This document shows, in pieces, positions 24,860 through 35,995 of a stretch of 64,000 nucleotides of DNA (positions are counted from its first letter, which is position 1; the number at the start of each line of letters is the position of its first letter). The stretch is from assembly GCA_036897095.1 (NCBI GenBank), contig JAYMSP010000050.1, forward strand, positions 1 to 64,000, read 5' to 3'. The notes below the pieces were generated by a model. The model saw only the letters and a list, made by a program, of their open reading frames with translations, had not been told where the DNA came from and searched no databases. Source of the DNA: Plantago elongata. Its lineage: Eukaryota > Streptophyta > Magnoliopsida > Lamiales > Plantaginaceae. A program made the position numbers and the translations under genes.

Positions 24860-26110
24860 TTTTTTATTAACATCATAGTGTGTTTTAAAAGTGATACATG
24901 TAAATTGTAAGAAAATAAAAAAGTTGACGAAGACATGCTTTTTTTAATATTATGAACAATCCTGAACAAAATACTAATCTTTCTTTTTATTATGAGTTTT
25001 TTTTTTAAGTGTACATAATTTTTTGTTAATTGTTAAAGATATGTAATATATACTTCCTCTTATTGAGATTATAAATGTGTTTCCGGAGATTAACGGTTTC
25101 ATTTTGAAATCATAGTATTTCAATTGGTATCATAATGTTTTCATTTTGAAATTATAGTAATTTATGAAACGAACATATTATAACTTGAAATAAAAACGTA
25201 GACTTTTATTAATTTAGGATCAAAGTGCATATAATAGAGAAAATAGTCATTATAACTGAAATCATAGTAATCATAACAAAAAACATAGTCATTATAAAAG
25301 ATAACGTAATCATTACAACATAGAACATAGCCATTATAAATGAAATCATAACCATTATATTTGAAATCATTGTCGTTATACATTGAACATATTCACTATA
25401 ACGGAGAACATAGTCATCCACACGTCGTTTTTTTTTTCTTTTTATTGCATTCACCTTATTCTAGTTACAACTTTATAAGGTGTTAGAACATGTGTTTTTG
25501 ATTTTGCTCATAGTTTTCCAACATGACTACACATAAAGTAATTATAATAAACTTTTCCATTTTCATCAAGTCAGTACACCTCTTAAACCTTTTAAATGTG
25601 AATCCAACTTTAGCCATCTTGCTTTTTGTATAACTGGTGCAAATCCTCCAAGTTGCTAGCATGTATTTCCCTCAAGTTGCCAACAACATCAAAATCATCA
25701 CGGCTAGTCACCCGTAGTCATTGTCAAACTGTCATTGTTTGAGTTGTTATATCATAGTAGTTACAATTGAGATCATAACTGTAAGTCCATAAATCATAGT
25801 AGTTTTTTTTATATCATAGTTGTTTTGATTGAGAATATAATTTATATCATATTAGTTTTGTTATATCATAGTGCTCATATTTGACATCATAGCATTAGTA
25901 TCAGATAATATAACATTAACATTATACATTACACGTTACATAACTTTTGTTTTTAGTTGAGATCATATAATTTATGTCTAAGATCATAAAGATTATAATA
26001 GAAAACATAGTAGTTAATAGTTTAATATAGATTTGAGAACATAGTAGTTTTTGTAGAGATCATAGTCACTATAAATATAATACATAACAATATTTGTAGA
26101 GATCATTGAA
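24860..26110. repeat. Degenerate minisatellite field (CATAGT-type units)
   Basis: Many diverged copies of a unit close to GAAATCATAGTAATTATAA recur every 20-25 bases. The densest part is 25230-25420, with scattered copies on both sides (ATCATAGTAGTT, AACATAGTAGTT, ATCATAGTCACTATAA). The minus strand stays open here (25162-25383 and 25209-25454) only because of the repeat. The order is irregular, so it is old. Confidence 0.7.
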
Positions 26111-26779
26111 TTAAAACTGTAACATGTTTAGTAACAACTTTTTATGAATCGACAAGGTAGAATCACAATAGAAATAGAAACATTATAGATCATAAACATG
26201 TGCTTTGAATCTTTGTAGCATCATCAATATTCGTAGACAGCAACAACATTAAGTAATATTATTGAGAACATATCACATAAAATAAAGAACATAAACTACG
26301 TCATAATTTCGATCGGAAAACTGATCGGAGTTCCTCAATTGGACGGTGGCACTATTATACTCAAATTGGTCACTCTCAATTTAATGTACTTAAAATGGCA
26401 GTTTCTCACTCTACCTAAAATAAAATTTTCCCTATGAAGTATACGTTTTAACTAATGGATTGAGATAGCATAAGACTATTATTTTGGTAATTTATAAAGG
26501 TTTGTGTGTGGAATGAATTTTTTTTATAAAGGTTAGACGGACAAACTAACATCGTTCGGGTATTTGAATTGACTGCACATGTTGCTCAAACTTTACGTGT
26601 CGGATGGGAAAAAATGATTGCGTGCAACTTGAAATAAAATGACTGTGTGCAACTTAAAAAAACGTTCAAGGGTAACATTAAAAATTTCTCTACTATATGT
26701 AAAATCGCAAAGCTACGTCGTTTGCTTGTTTCAAGCAGTGTCATCTTCTTCTTTCTACCTCCAAATCCACAGGTAAAAC

Positions 26780-28562
26780 ATGGCGTCGTCGGTGAAATAC
26801 GTGCGATGTCCGCCCAACTCAGCCAACCTCGCGGAGGCGCGTGTCCGTGTGATCGATTTCTTCAAGACGGCCTGCAGATCTATCCCCAAAATCATGGAAA
26901 TCTACAACATTGATGACGTTGTCACTCCCGCCCAGCTTCGCTCCATCATCGCCTCTGAGGTTCGGAAGAACGAGCAGATCACTAACCCTAAGGTACTCGC
27001 TCGATTTTTGCTTATTCCGTTTCAACGAATTTGATTTTCAATGAATTGCAAATTCAGATACGGTTGGTGTTATTAGAAACGGATTTAGGTCATTAGGTTT
27101 GTGATTGAGTTTATTGTAGCTGGAATTCGTATTTGTTGAATTGAGCTGTTTTTTTATTTTATCTCAGTGATTAGAATTTAGAGTATCTCAGTGATTAGAA
27201 TTTAGAGTATATGGTAATATGCCGAGAGGATGAGTGGATTTGTTCTGCATTGTGCCTTGATGATACTTAGATCCGTGTTTGTTCATTGTTGTGAGTTATT
27301 GGAAATCTAATGTTTAGGTAGTGAGGGTTATGTAAATGAGAAGCACTGGTTAGGAGTTATTCTGGGCACATTCCGGTAGACAGTTCGATCTAACTACAAA
27401 GATTGTTTGGAAGCGAAACATTAATCCTTAGTTTATGAGTTATCTAGGGGCTGACAAATGGAAAGTTCATTTAAAAGGGAATTCCACTGTAGCTGAATGC
27501 TTAGATTAAGCTGAGTTTGGTATCGACCTGCAATAGAGTCATTTTCTGTCGAGGACTATATACTTTATTGTATAGTGTAAGTTTGATGTCCAATTTAGTT
27601 TGTTTGTAAATGCTGAATCTACTTAGTTCATCCTTTTTGTGCACGATGCATAAATACGTGCGTGATTATCTGATAAGTGACTTATGCTAAAGCCTATCCG
27701 AAAACTGGCTGCTTGTTTAAGACACCTATGCTTTTCCACGATGCGCCCCACCCAAAATAATAAACAAATCACATGTATTTTTTCCCTTTTTTTTCAAGTT
27801 AGACCTATGCAAAATTGTAAGATTTTTTTTTTATATAAGAGAAGTCCTAGGTTGTTTCGAATTCTAGCTTCGCCCCTTTAAGAGTGATTTTGCAACTTCC
27901 TAGGTGATATCCTTTCCAGCATGCATATTTCTTATTTTTGGATATGTTGAGATTTGAGAACTTGAGTTCTGGAGCAAACCAGTGTAACATTGTGAAGGCC
28001 TTCTTCCTGGAACACAGTGTCAGCATTTCTAGTAACTTAGTACTGCAACAGCCATCACATGATTTATGCTCTCTGATGTTACAGCATGTTGAAAGATTTA
28101 AGTTCAGTACCTCTACTTGTTACCATTTGGTAAACCAAACACAGACCTAAACTTGTCAGCTGGGAGAGCTGAATTTTGTGCTTTTGGTGTAGATAAAACT
28201 CTCTTAGGGAGCTCTGAATTCTGGATTTGATGATTTCACAAACGTAGTCTTCAGAATTTAGACATTAACGTGAATTTTGATTGTTCCAGTACTTCAGGCA
28301 GCAAGTATGAGCAGCTTTTGCATAATTTACAATTGTAGCAAACCCTTCTTCTCATTTCTATTGGTGTCAGGTCATTGATTTGCTTGTCTTCAAGGGGACT
28401 GAAGAATTGAATAATGTTGTGGAGCACTCAAAGCAACGACACCATATCATTGGACAGTACATCTTAGGTCGTAAAGAAATATCACAAGACCAAGACCAAG
28501 GAACCAAGGTTGAAACCCAAACTCCATTTCTCCAGAATTTCTTCAAGGGCAATTACTGCTAA
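26780..28562 (+). CDS. NDUFA6: NADH dehydrogenase 1 alpha subcomplex subunit 6 (B14, LYR family)
   Basis: An accessory subunit of mitochondrial respiratory complex I, at the matrix arm, where it binds acyl carrier protein. Two exons, 26780-26992 and 28371-28562, give 134 aa, the usual size. The LYR-type segment falls at about residues 21-36 (RVRVIDFFKTACRSIP). The classical Leu-Tyr-Arg triplet is replaced by Phe-Phe-Lys; as I recall, other plant copies also deviate here. The conserved blocks VTPAQLRSIIASEVRKNEQITNPK and VIDLLVFKGTEELNNVVEHSKQRHHI follow. The intron (26993-28370) holds a perfect 24-bp tandem duplication. It is divergent from OGDH, another mitochondrial gene, across 4.1 kb. Confidence 0.93.
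27161..27208. repeat. Perfect 24-bp tandem duplication in the NDUFA6 intron
   Basis: 27161-27184 and 27185-27208 are identical copies starting ATCTCAGTGATTAG. Probably a recent slippage or repair product. It does not touch either splice site. Confidence 0.95.
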
Positions 28563-30307
28563 ACATTTTCTCAGGTTATGATGATTTCCCTTTGTATGAT
28601 TGCTCTTTTATGGGCCTCCAATAAAAAGAGAAATTGACATTCATTATGTAGTTGTTCCTACTGTGGGATAACTTTTCAGGATGACTTTTCAGAGTTATAA
28701 CTGATCTTGCTTATTGTTGCAATGGAATGTTGTGCTAATCCACAAACAGTAAATTGGTTTCCACATATTTTAGATTATAGTGTCTTTCACCACTCTTTCG
28801 TACCCAATAACCCATATTGGGGACCTTATGATAGTTTAGGCTTCGTATTGCGCTATTTGTCATTGACGTTTAGGCTGGATTTTAAAAAAAAAAAAAAAAC
28901 TTAATGTGTGTCCATCATTAATGTTATCTTGGTAAATACACTTTTATATCAAAAGGGTTTATTCCCCTAGAAAGGGTGGCCACAGATGGACGGCTCGTAA
29001 TCTAATTACAGTATATGGGCTGAAGTTTGCATAAGCTGTTTTGAAACTTTGCCAGGTACGAAAGAACCCCAAAAGTTGGATTTTAAAAATAAATCAAAAT
29101 GATTTCATTACAAATTCAAATTGAAATAAAACAAATGCAAAATGAACTGTCAAATTTGCAAATTTGATCATTGTGAAATGTAAAGGGGATAATTTGAATA
29201 AGTAATTATAAATTAGTGTAATTTTTAAAATTTCTTATACATACTATAAAATACCTTTTATATAAATTGTTGAAAAACTTCTTACAAATTAGTGGTTTAT
29301 TAATATTTTATAAATTTAAAACTAGATACAAAATTGATAAAAATCAGGTAACATTTGAAAAAAAACTAAATCAAAATATGTTCAAACGTCAATTGAAACA
29401 AACAAGCATATGTTATTTGATACATGCATCATCATCAGAGTAATCAACCTTCTAACTTCCTACATATTTTAGTATAAACATGACTAATAGATGATTTTAA
29501 TTTTGAACGATTGTATTATACGATGTTCATAATTTACGTTAAATGATTATTACAGTACTAATATGATGTTTGTAATGTAATATTAAATGATGATTATATT
29601 ACTAATATGGTTCTCGTTTCATATTGAGTGATGCTTTTAATCTAATATTAAATGATGCTTACAATTACATCTGGAAGAAAGATGCTCGGAGATTGTGATG
29701 TAGGTCAATAAACGTAAAATTTTATTGCTCTGTGATCTGATTTGTAAAATTTTGCACCTAGTTTGGGTCTAAATCTATGTACGTGACTTGGTTGACATGA
29801 TCTGGTTGTTTTGTCCTTCACTTTGTAATTGTTTCTCTGTGAGCTTTTCTTATTCTCGCATTATTATTAATAAAAAAAATTAGCAGCTTAAAATAAAGAA
29901 AAAACGTAAAACTTTATTGAAAAAAATTTAAAAATTGAAAGAATGAGATGATTGAAAATTGGAAGAAAGGTGCTTTGAGATAATCGAAATAATTTGAAAG
30001 AAAGATGATAAAAACTGAAAAGAGAGATAATATGGTTGAACGATGTTTGACACTTGATTATCTTGATGGTGCTTGTCTACTAGTTTGGGTAAACTACACA
30101 AAACCCCATCCAATTATACTAAACAAGCACAAACACGCCCAATTAATAAAATTGCACCAAATCCCCCGAAATATTAATTTTCATTGCATGATATACCCCC
30201 AATTATCAAAATTACACCAAATCCCTGTAAGCACGGTTGACCCTACTTATCAACGTTGTACCAAATCCTCACGAATCGTCGAAAAAATAATGCAAAATTA
30301 CATTTTC

Positions 30308-30325
30308 ATCTATCTATCTATCTAC

Positions 30326-30360
<35 letters not shown>
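30308..30360. repeat. (ATCT)n microsatellite
   Basis: About 13 tetranucleotide units with one interruption (CTACC). It lies at the left boundary of the 240-bp tandem duplication. Confidence 0.97.
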
Positions 30361-30361
<1 letters not shown>

Positions 30362-30840
30362 TACTACTTACTAAGACTAATCAAATACTTCAAAGTAATT
30401 ATTAGTCCAAAATGTAATTTTCCCACTTTTATAGTTTTAGGATATTGTTTTTACTACAAATATCCATATAAAATTAAGAATTGTAAATCGAACATATAAT
30501 CACGTTTGAAGAATTCACGTGAACAAACAATTTTACTTGCAAAAATTAAACTTTAATATTATAAAGAAAACACGCGAAATTTGCATGTCAAATTTGATTG
30601 TTACTATTACTTATCAAATACTTGAAAGTAGTTATTAGTCCAAAAAAATAGTTTCCCCACTACTTTCATATCTTTAGGATATCATTTTTCCTAATGCTAC
30701 TCATATAAAATTAAGAAATTGTTAGTCAAACATATAATCGCGTGCGGAGAATTCATGTGAACGAACATTTTTACTTGCAAAAAAATTAAAATTTAATATA
30801 ATAAAAAATACACGCGGATTCTACATGTCAAATTTGCTTG
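30361..30840. repeat. 240-bp tandem duplication inside the TIR element
   Basis: 30361-30600 and 30601-30840 align along their whole length in the same orientation. Shared phrases include ATCAAATACTT, ATTATTAGTCCAAAA, CATATAAAATTAAG, AACATATAATC, GAATTCA(C/T)GTGAAC, TTTTACTTGCAAAAA and CATGTCAAATTTG. Divergence looks roughly 15-20%, so the duplication is not recent. Confidence 0.85.
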
Positions 30841-31029
30841 TATAACTAAAGATGCGCTTCACACGGAGAAAATAAGATCATTTATACATATAACAACGTT
30901 ACAAACTTACCCCTATTTTTTAATAAAATAAATTATAGTAATTTTTAATTTGTCAAAACCGTAATAAAAGAAAATAATTAAATAAATAGATGACCCGAAT
31001 ATTTTTGATTCTGCGAAACATCGAGGTTT

Positions 31030-31200
31030 TTTTTTTAATATACGATATTACAATTACAATAGTCAATCGAATAAATACTAATAATCAATAACTTTTTTAA
31101 TAATTTGCTATACAGATGATAAATATCAACCATTTCGAAAAATCGAACCCTGAACTTTTAAATACGGGTGTGTATTAGCTTACCACTCGGCTCGAACATT
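31030..31200 (-). mobile_element. SINE-like (tRNA-derived) segment, minus strand
   Basis: On the minus strand a box-A-like GAGCCGAGTGGTAAGCT (plus 31177-31193) is followed about 30 bp later by a box-B-like GGGTTCGATTT (plus 31140-31150). The body ends in an A run (T run at 31027-31036 on the plus strand). The layout fits a plant tRNA-derived SINE. No target duplication was confirmed. It lies just inside the right end of the TIR element. Confidence 0.45.
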
Positions 31201-33280
31201 TTAAAAAAAAAAACATTGAGCATTTAGTATGAGTACAAATAGGAGGGGGTTTTGTGCTGTTTATCCCTACTAGTTCATTGCAGATTAATTTTGATTATTA
31301 ATATATTATATTTAGTACAAAATATGTGAAGTTAAGTATATAGATATTGGATTTTAGGAAGTTCTTTTATATAATATGTAAAAAGAATTTGTTAATAACA
31401 TAAAATTATAATTGTTCTTTTTTTTTTTTTTTATCTTAAAACATTATACTGAAACCGACATTGCTACTAAATTATGGACATTCCGGTCCACAAGCCAATT
31501 AACAAATTGTGTTTTACTATTGGAAGACCATAAAAGTCTTCATCCCCAATATTATTTCTAAGAACCATAATTTACTAAATCCTCCCATTTTCCAAATCGT
31601 GTAACCAAGATCACTGACCTCCCATTCGATTGCTTCAAGTGTGGAATTGAAGCTTGTTTGAATCATTCCAAGTACTGTTCAATTATTTATGTGATTGTTT
31701 ACATAAAACTTGATTTATATATGTAAATCTCTTAGACAGGTCAATAGATCCTACTTCAAGAAATAAACACGGACCGGAAGAAATCTTCTCCATACTTGAT
31801 ATGAACGTAACAGAACAGCCGGCAAATTCCCATCCGAATCTTTTATCCCACTTTTTATGTCTCAATTAATGTATTCATGAATTAACTGTGTCTCAATTAA
31901 TGTCTTACACGAGTTATGACTTTCTCTTTCTCCAATACGAACATAAATGAGATAGATATATGCTAACCACTCCACTACAAATGATGTCCAAATTTAACAA
32001 GGACAAGCTATACGTTAACCATCCAATTCACATGATCAATATTGCATGGCGACTAAATTTTGGTCCTAAATTGACTATTCCATGCTCAAGTGTATGTACA
32101 AATTAACTTAATAATAAAAGATATATAATAATAATAATTATTATTACCACTACGTACTACTACTAATTATTAATAAATTACTAATTGATTGCTCAATTAT
32201 TTTTGCCTTTTTGGTTGTAACTTCGACGTATTAGCCAGCCCATCTCGTTCAGCAGTAGATGGCATGGTATTTCCATTCCTTTTGCCTAATTAATCATGGA
32301 TAATATTTCATTTTCATTTACATGGTTCTCGTACATTTTTCTCATTTTTTCCTGTTCTTTTCCATTATTTGTTTATGGAGTACACTTGATAAGAAAACTG
32401 ATACAAATCATCTTAGGATGGAACAGAGTAAAAGACTTCCTCAAACTTTATGGAAACGTTTTGTGTAAAGAATGGTCTTATTATGAGTAATTTTTCCTTT
32501 TTTGGTAATGCAAGGAAACAAGTAACTAAATTACATCAAATGCCAAATACGACAAAATAATAGTCGGAGGATGTTCTCAAAGAGTTTCGACTTCCAAAGA
32601 CTTTGCAGAACCCGTATATGATCACCTAGTTTGAGTTTGGAGGCATTCGAAGTTATAGTTGAAATTGGAGGGTGAGGAGGAGGTGCAGAGTTCGAATTCT
32701 GGTAGAGGTATAGTATGATTTAGGAGTAAAGATGTATTCATATATGAGAAATTAGTTGTGATTTTAGCCGTTTTAAAAAAAAATTAGTTTGAGTTTTAAT
32801 TGAATAATATAAACATTTCAATTATTCAACTTTTTTCAAAATAAGATTACTGGTCATATACCCAGAAGCGGAGTTGTGTAATTGTATAACCTGATTCAAA
32901 CTTAGCAGTATCAAATGAGGATATATTATGTATAGTGATTGATGTTCTCTTGAATTGAAAGCTTTGTTTACAGGATCAAAGCCTACTTGTAACCCTAGTT
33001 GAACAAATTAATAACAATGAGTTTAACATTCTTGCATGCGTATGCATGAATGGTTGGTAGTTGGTACTCGGTAAGGCGGCCAGCATGGAGAGATACCCAA
33101 GGCCAAGAGGCAATTAAGAAATATTGAGTCCTGCGCAGTCTATTTTTAAAAATGAAATCCATATTATTTGAAATAATATCCAACACTAATCGATAAAAAT
33201 CCGAGTATATAAGTTATATGCTATATAAATTAATAATTATATTTCTTGACAACTAGTCAAATACATGTTAATTTCGAACA

Positions 33281-33290
33281 CTATATAAAT
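33281..33290 (+). promoter_or_regulatory. TATA box of the peroxidase gene
   Basis: CTATATAAAT stands 85-95 bp upstream of the start codon, in the normal position for a TATA box with a leader of about 60 bp. Confidence 0.65.
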
Positions 33291-33374
33291 GGATCTCATC
33301 TTATACTCTTATAAACACAAACACACATACAATTATACAACAATATAGCTTCCTAAGGAAAAGAAATTCACATA

Positions 33375-34660
<1,286 letters not shown>

Positions 34661-34822
34661 CTATTTTCATTGTTTGAAATTATGTATGTTTTGCTTTGTA
34701 TGGTATAGTTCCTTCTTCAAGTTTGTCTGCGTGTAATAATAAGCAAGTTAATACTGTGCATGTGAATTCAAAATTTTAATAAAAACAACCATATTGTTGA
34801 TTAATTTTAGCTTCATATTCTG

Positions 34823-35257
34823 TATTTAATTTTACTTCATTTTTTATTATCTTAATTACTTGTCAAACAGTTTAATAATACATTAAAATATAATTACGGA
34901 TAGGTTAATTAAAACATTAATGTTCTTTTTCTTCCGTATGAGTAAAAAAATATTAATATTAGACAATTTTTATAACGTCATAATTGATTGTAAATTATTT
35001 AGAGACGTTTTTACAAATATTATGTAATGAATACGAATTATAAATCTAACACAAAATATTTATAAAATACCTTTAAATAATTTACAAAATGTCGAATTAT
35101 GATATTTTAAAAATTATCTACTATTGATATTTTTCTACTCATATAAAAGAAGAGAACATTAACATTTACTTAACCTATCCATATAATTATACCTTCGTGC
35201 ATTATCAAATTGTTTGACAAGCAATTAAAATAATAAAAATTGAAGTAAAATAAAATA
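34823..35257. mobile_element. Foldback / long-hairpin MITE behind the peroxidase gene
   Basis: Almost the whole block is one inverted repeat. The left arm runs from TTTTACTTCA at 34830 to about 35025. The right arm, about 35060-35250, is its reverse complement, with arms of about 190-200 bp, about 80% complementarity and a loop of about 30 bp. Matching phrases include CTTGTCAAACA, ATGGATAGGTTAA against ACGGATAGGTTAA, TTAATGTTCT and GTAAATTATTTA. It has no coding capacity. Target duplication was not resolved. Confidence 0.75.
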
Positions 35258-35264
35258 TTTTGTC

Positions 35265-35450
35265 AAAGCGTTTGTAGTCGATTGGTGAGCTGAGACATCC
35301 CGTGATAAAAAGGTCACTAATTTGATTCCTTGAAATGGATGATTTTACTCTCTATATAGAGAATGATGATTTGAGTCTGGTGAATATGTTAATGATTAAT
35401 TTAAACATGTCAAAATATATAATTTTAATATTTTATCTCGAAAAAAAATA
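35265..35450 (+). mobile_element. SINE-like segment, plus strand
   Basis: A box-A-like stretch (TAGTCGATTGGTGAGCTGAG, from about 35276) and a box-B-like AATTTGATTCC (35319-35329) are spaced as in a tRNA-derived SINE. The sequence after box B, TGAAATGGATGATTTT..CTATATA, resembles the part after box B of the minus-strand segment at 31030-31200 (CGAAATGGTTGATATTT..CTGTATA), suggesting one diverged family. An A-rich tail lies at about 35442-35450. Confidence 0.4.
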
Positions 35451-35995
35451 TTTTTAAATATTTTCCAACTACGCTTATACAACTATGATTGATAGACACA
35501 AATACTTAAAATAATTATACCAGATGAGGATTGCAATTTAGCCATATTACACTTTAACCCAACATAACAATCTAATTCCGTAACTACCACAAAATTTGCA
35601 ATCTTTAGTAATTGACCTCTTCTTCCAACCTAGAGCAAAAGAGTTGCAGAGACTGCTATTCAGCTACCGGAGAGGCAGAAAAACTTCGAAGAAGGTAACA
35701 TCTGCCTTTTCGTCACTTTCAATTCATGATTCTATACTCTACTGAAATTTCAGTTTCACAATGAGATGATTCTTCTCGATTCACTATTTTTTAATTCCAG
35801 TCGGTCATTTTGATTAGTTGATACTTGTTCATTGCTTTACGATTACAATCAGTTCTGTTTCTAGCTTAATTCACGCTTTAATTTATCTGATGTCGATTAC
35901 CTGAACAAATGGAGTTTTTCGCCGTTTAGGGCTTCACTCATGAACTGTTTATTGATCTCAATTTCAGAAGCTTTGTAGAGTTTTAGTGCGTTAGG

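Larger units (their letters stand above)
22664..26779. other. Divergent intergenic region between OGDH and NDUFA6
   Basis: Besides the probable OGDH 5' UTR intron and leader (to about 23230), this 4-kb gap holds a hairpin repeat (23415-23500), a 40-bp tandem duplication, a Harbinger-like MITE (23941-24558) and a degenerate CATAGT-rich minisatellite (about 24860-26110). The last 200 bp before 26780 should contain the NDUFA6 promoter and leader. No further gene is supported; the open frames on the minus strand at 25162-25454 are products of the repeat. Confidence 0.5.
30086..31267. mobile_element. Non-autonomous TIR DNA transposon (MULE- or hAT-like), 1.2 kb
   Basis: The left end reads TGGGTAAACTACACAAAACC and the right end, reversed, GGGATAAACAGCACAAAACC. 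These are imperfect inverted repeats that continue with ATCCAATTATACT against TCCTATTTGTACT for about 40 bp in all. Both ends are flanked by TACTAGTT (30078-30085 and 31268-31275), an 8-bp duplication that can be read as 9 bp (CTACTAGTT) if the end is moved by one base. The left sub-terminal part repeats ACCAAATCCCC-type phrases, as is common in MULEs. There is no transposase. Inside lie an ATCT microsatellite, a 240-bp tandem duplication and a SINE-like segment. Confidence 0.7.
28563..33374. other. Intergenic region between NDUFA6 and the peroxidase gene
   Basis: The main content is a 1.2-kb TIR element (30086-31267) with internal repeats. The rest is AT-rich, with no supported gene. An isolated tRNA-like box B phrase (AGTTCGAATTCTGG) at about 32686 has no clear box A. 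A small open frame at 32296-32490 encodes a hydrophobic 64-residue peptide with no recognisable family. The 100 bp before 33375 hold the peroxidase promoter. Confidence 0.45.
34661..35995. other. Intergenic region between the peroxidase gene and eIF2A
   Basis: The first 160 bp are peroxidase 3' UTR. Then come a 435-bp foldback (34823-35257) and a SINE-like segment (35265-35450). The final 350 bp before 35996 probably hold the eIF2A promoter and a leader with a possible 5' UTR intron: a donor-like AAG/GTAACA near 35696 and a pyrimidine-then-CAG acceptor near 35969. Confidence 0.45.

Noticed and set aside
32640-32760. tRNA-like box B phrase suggesting another SINE
   Set aside because: No convincing box A at the right distance upstream and no target duplication.
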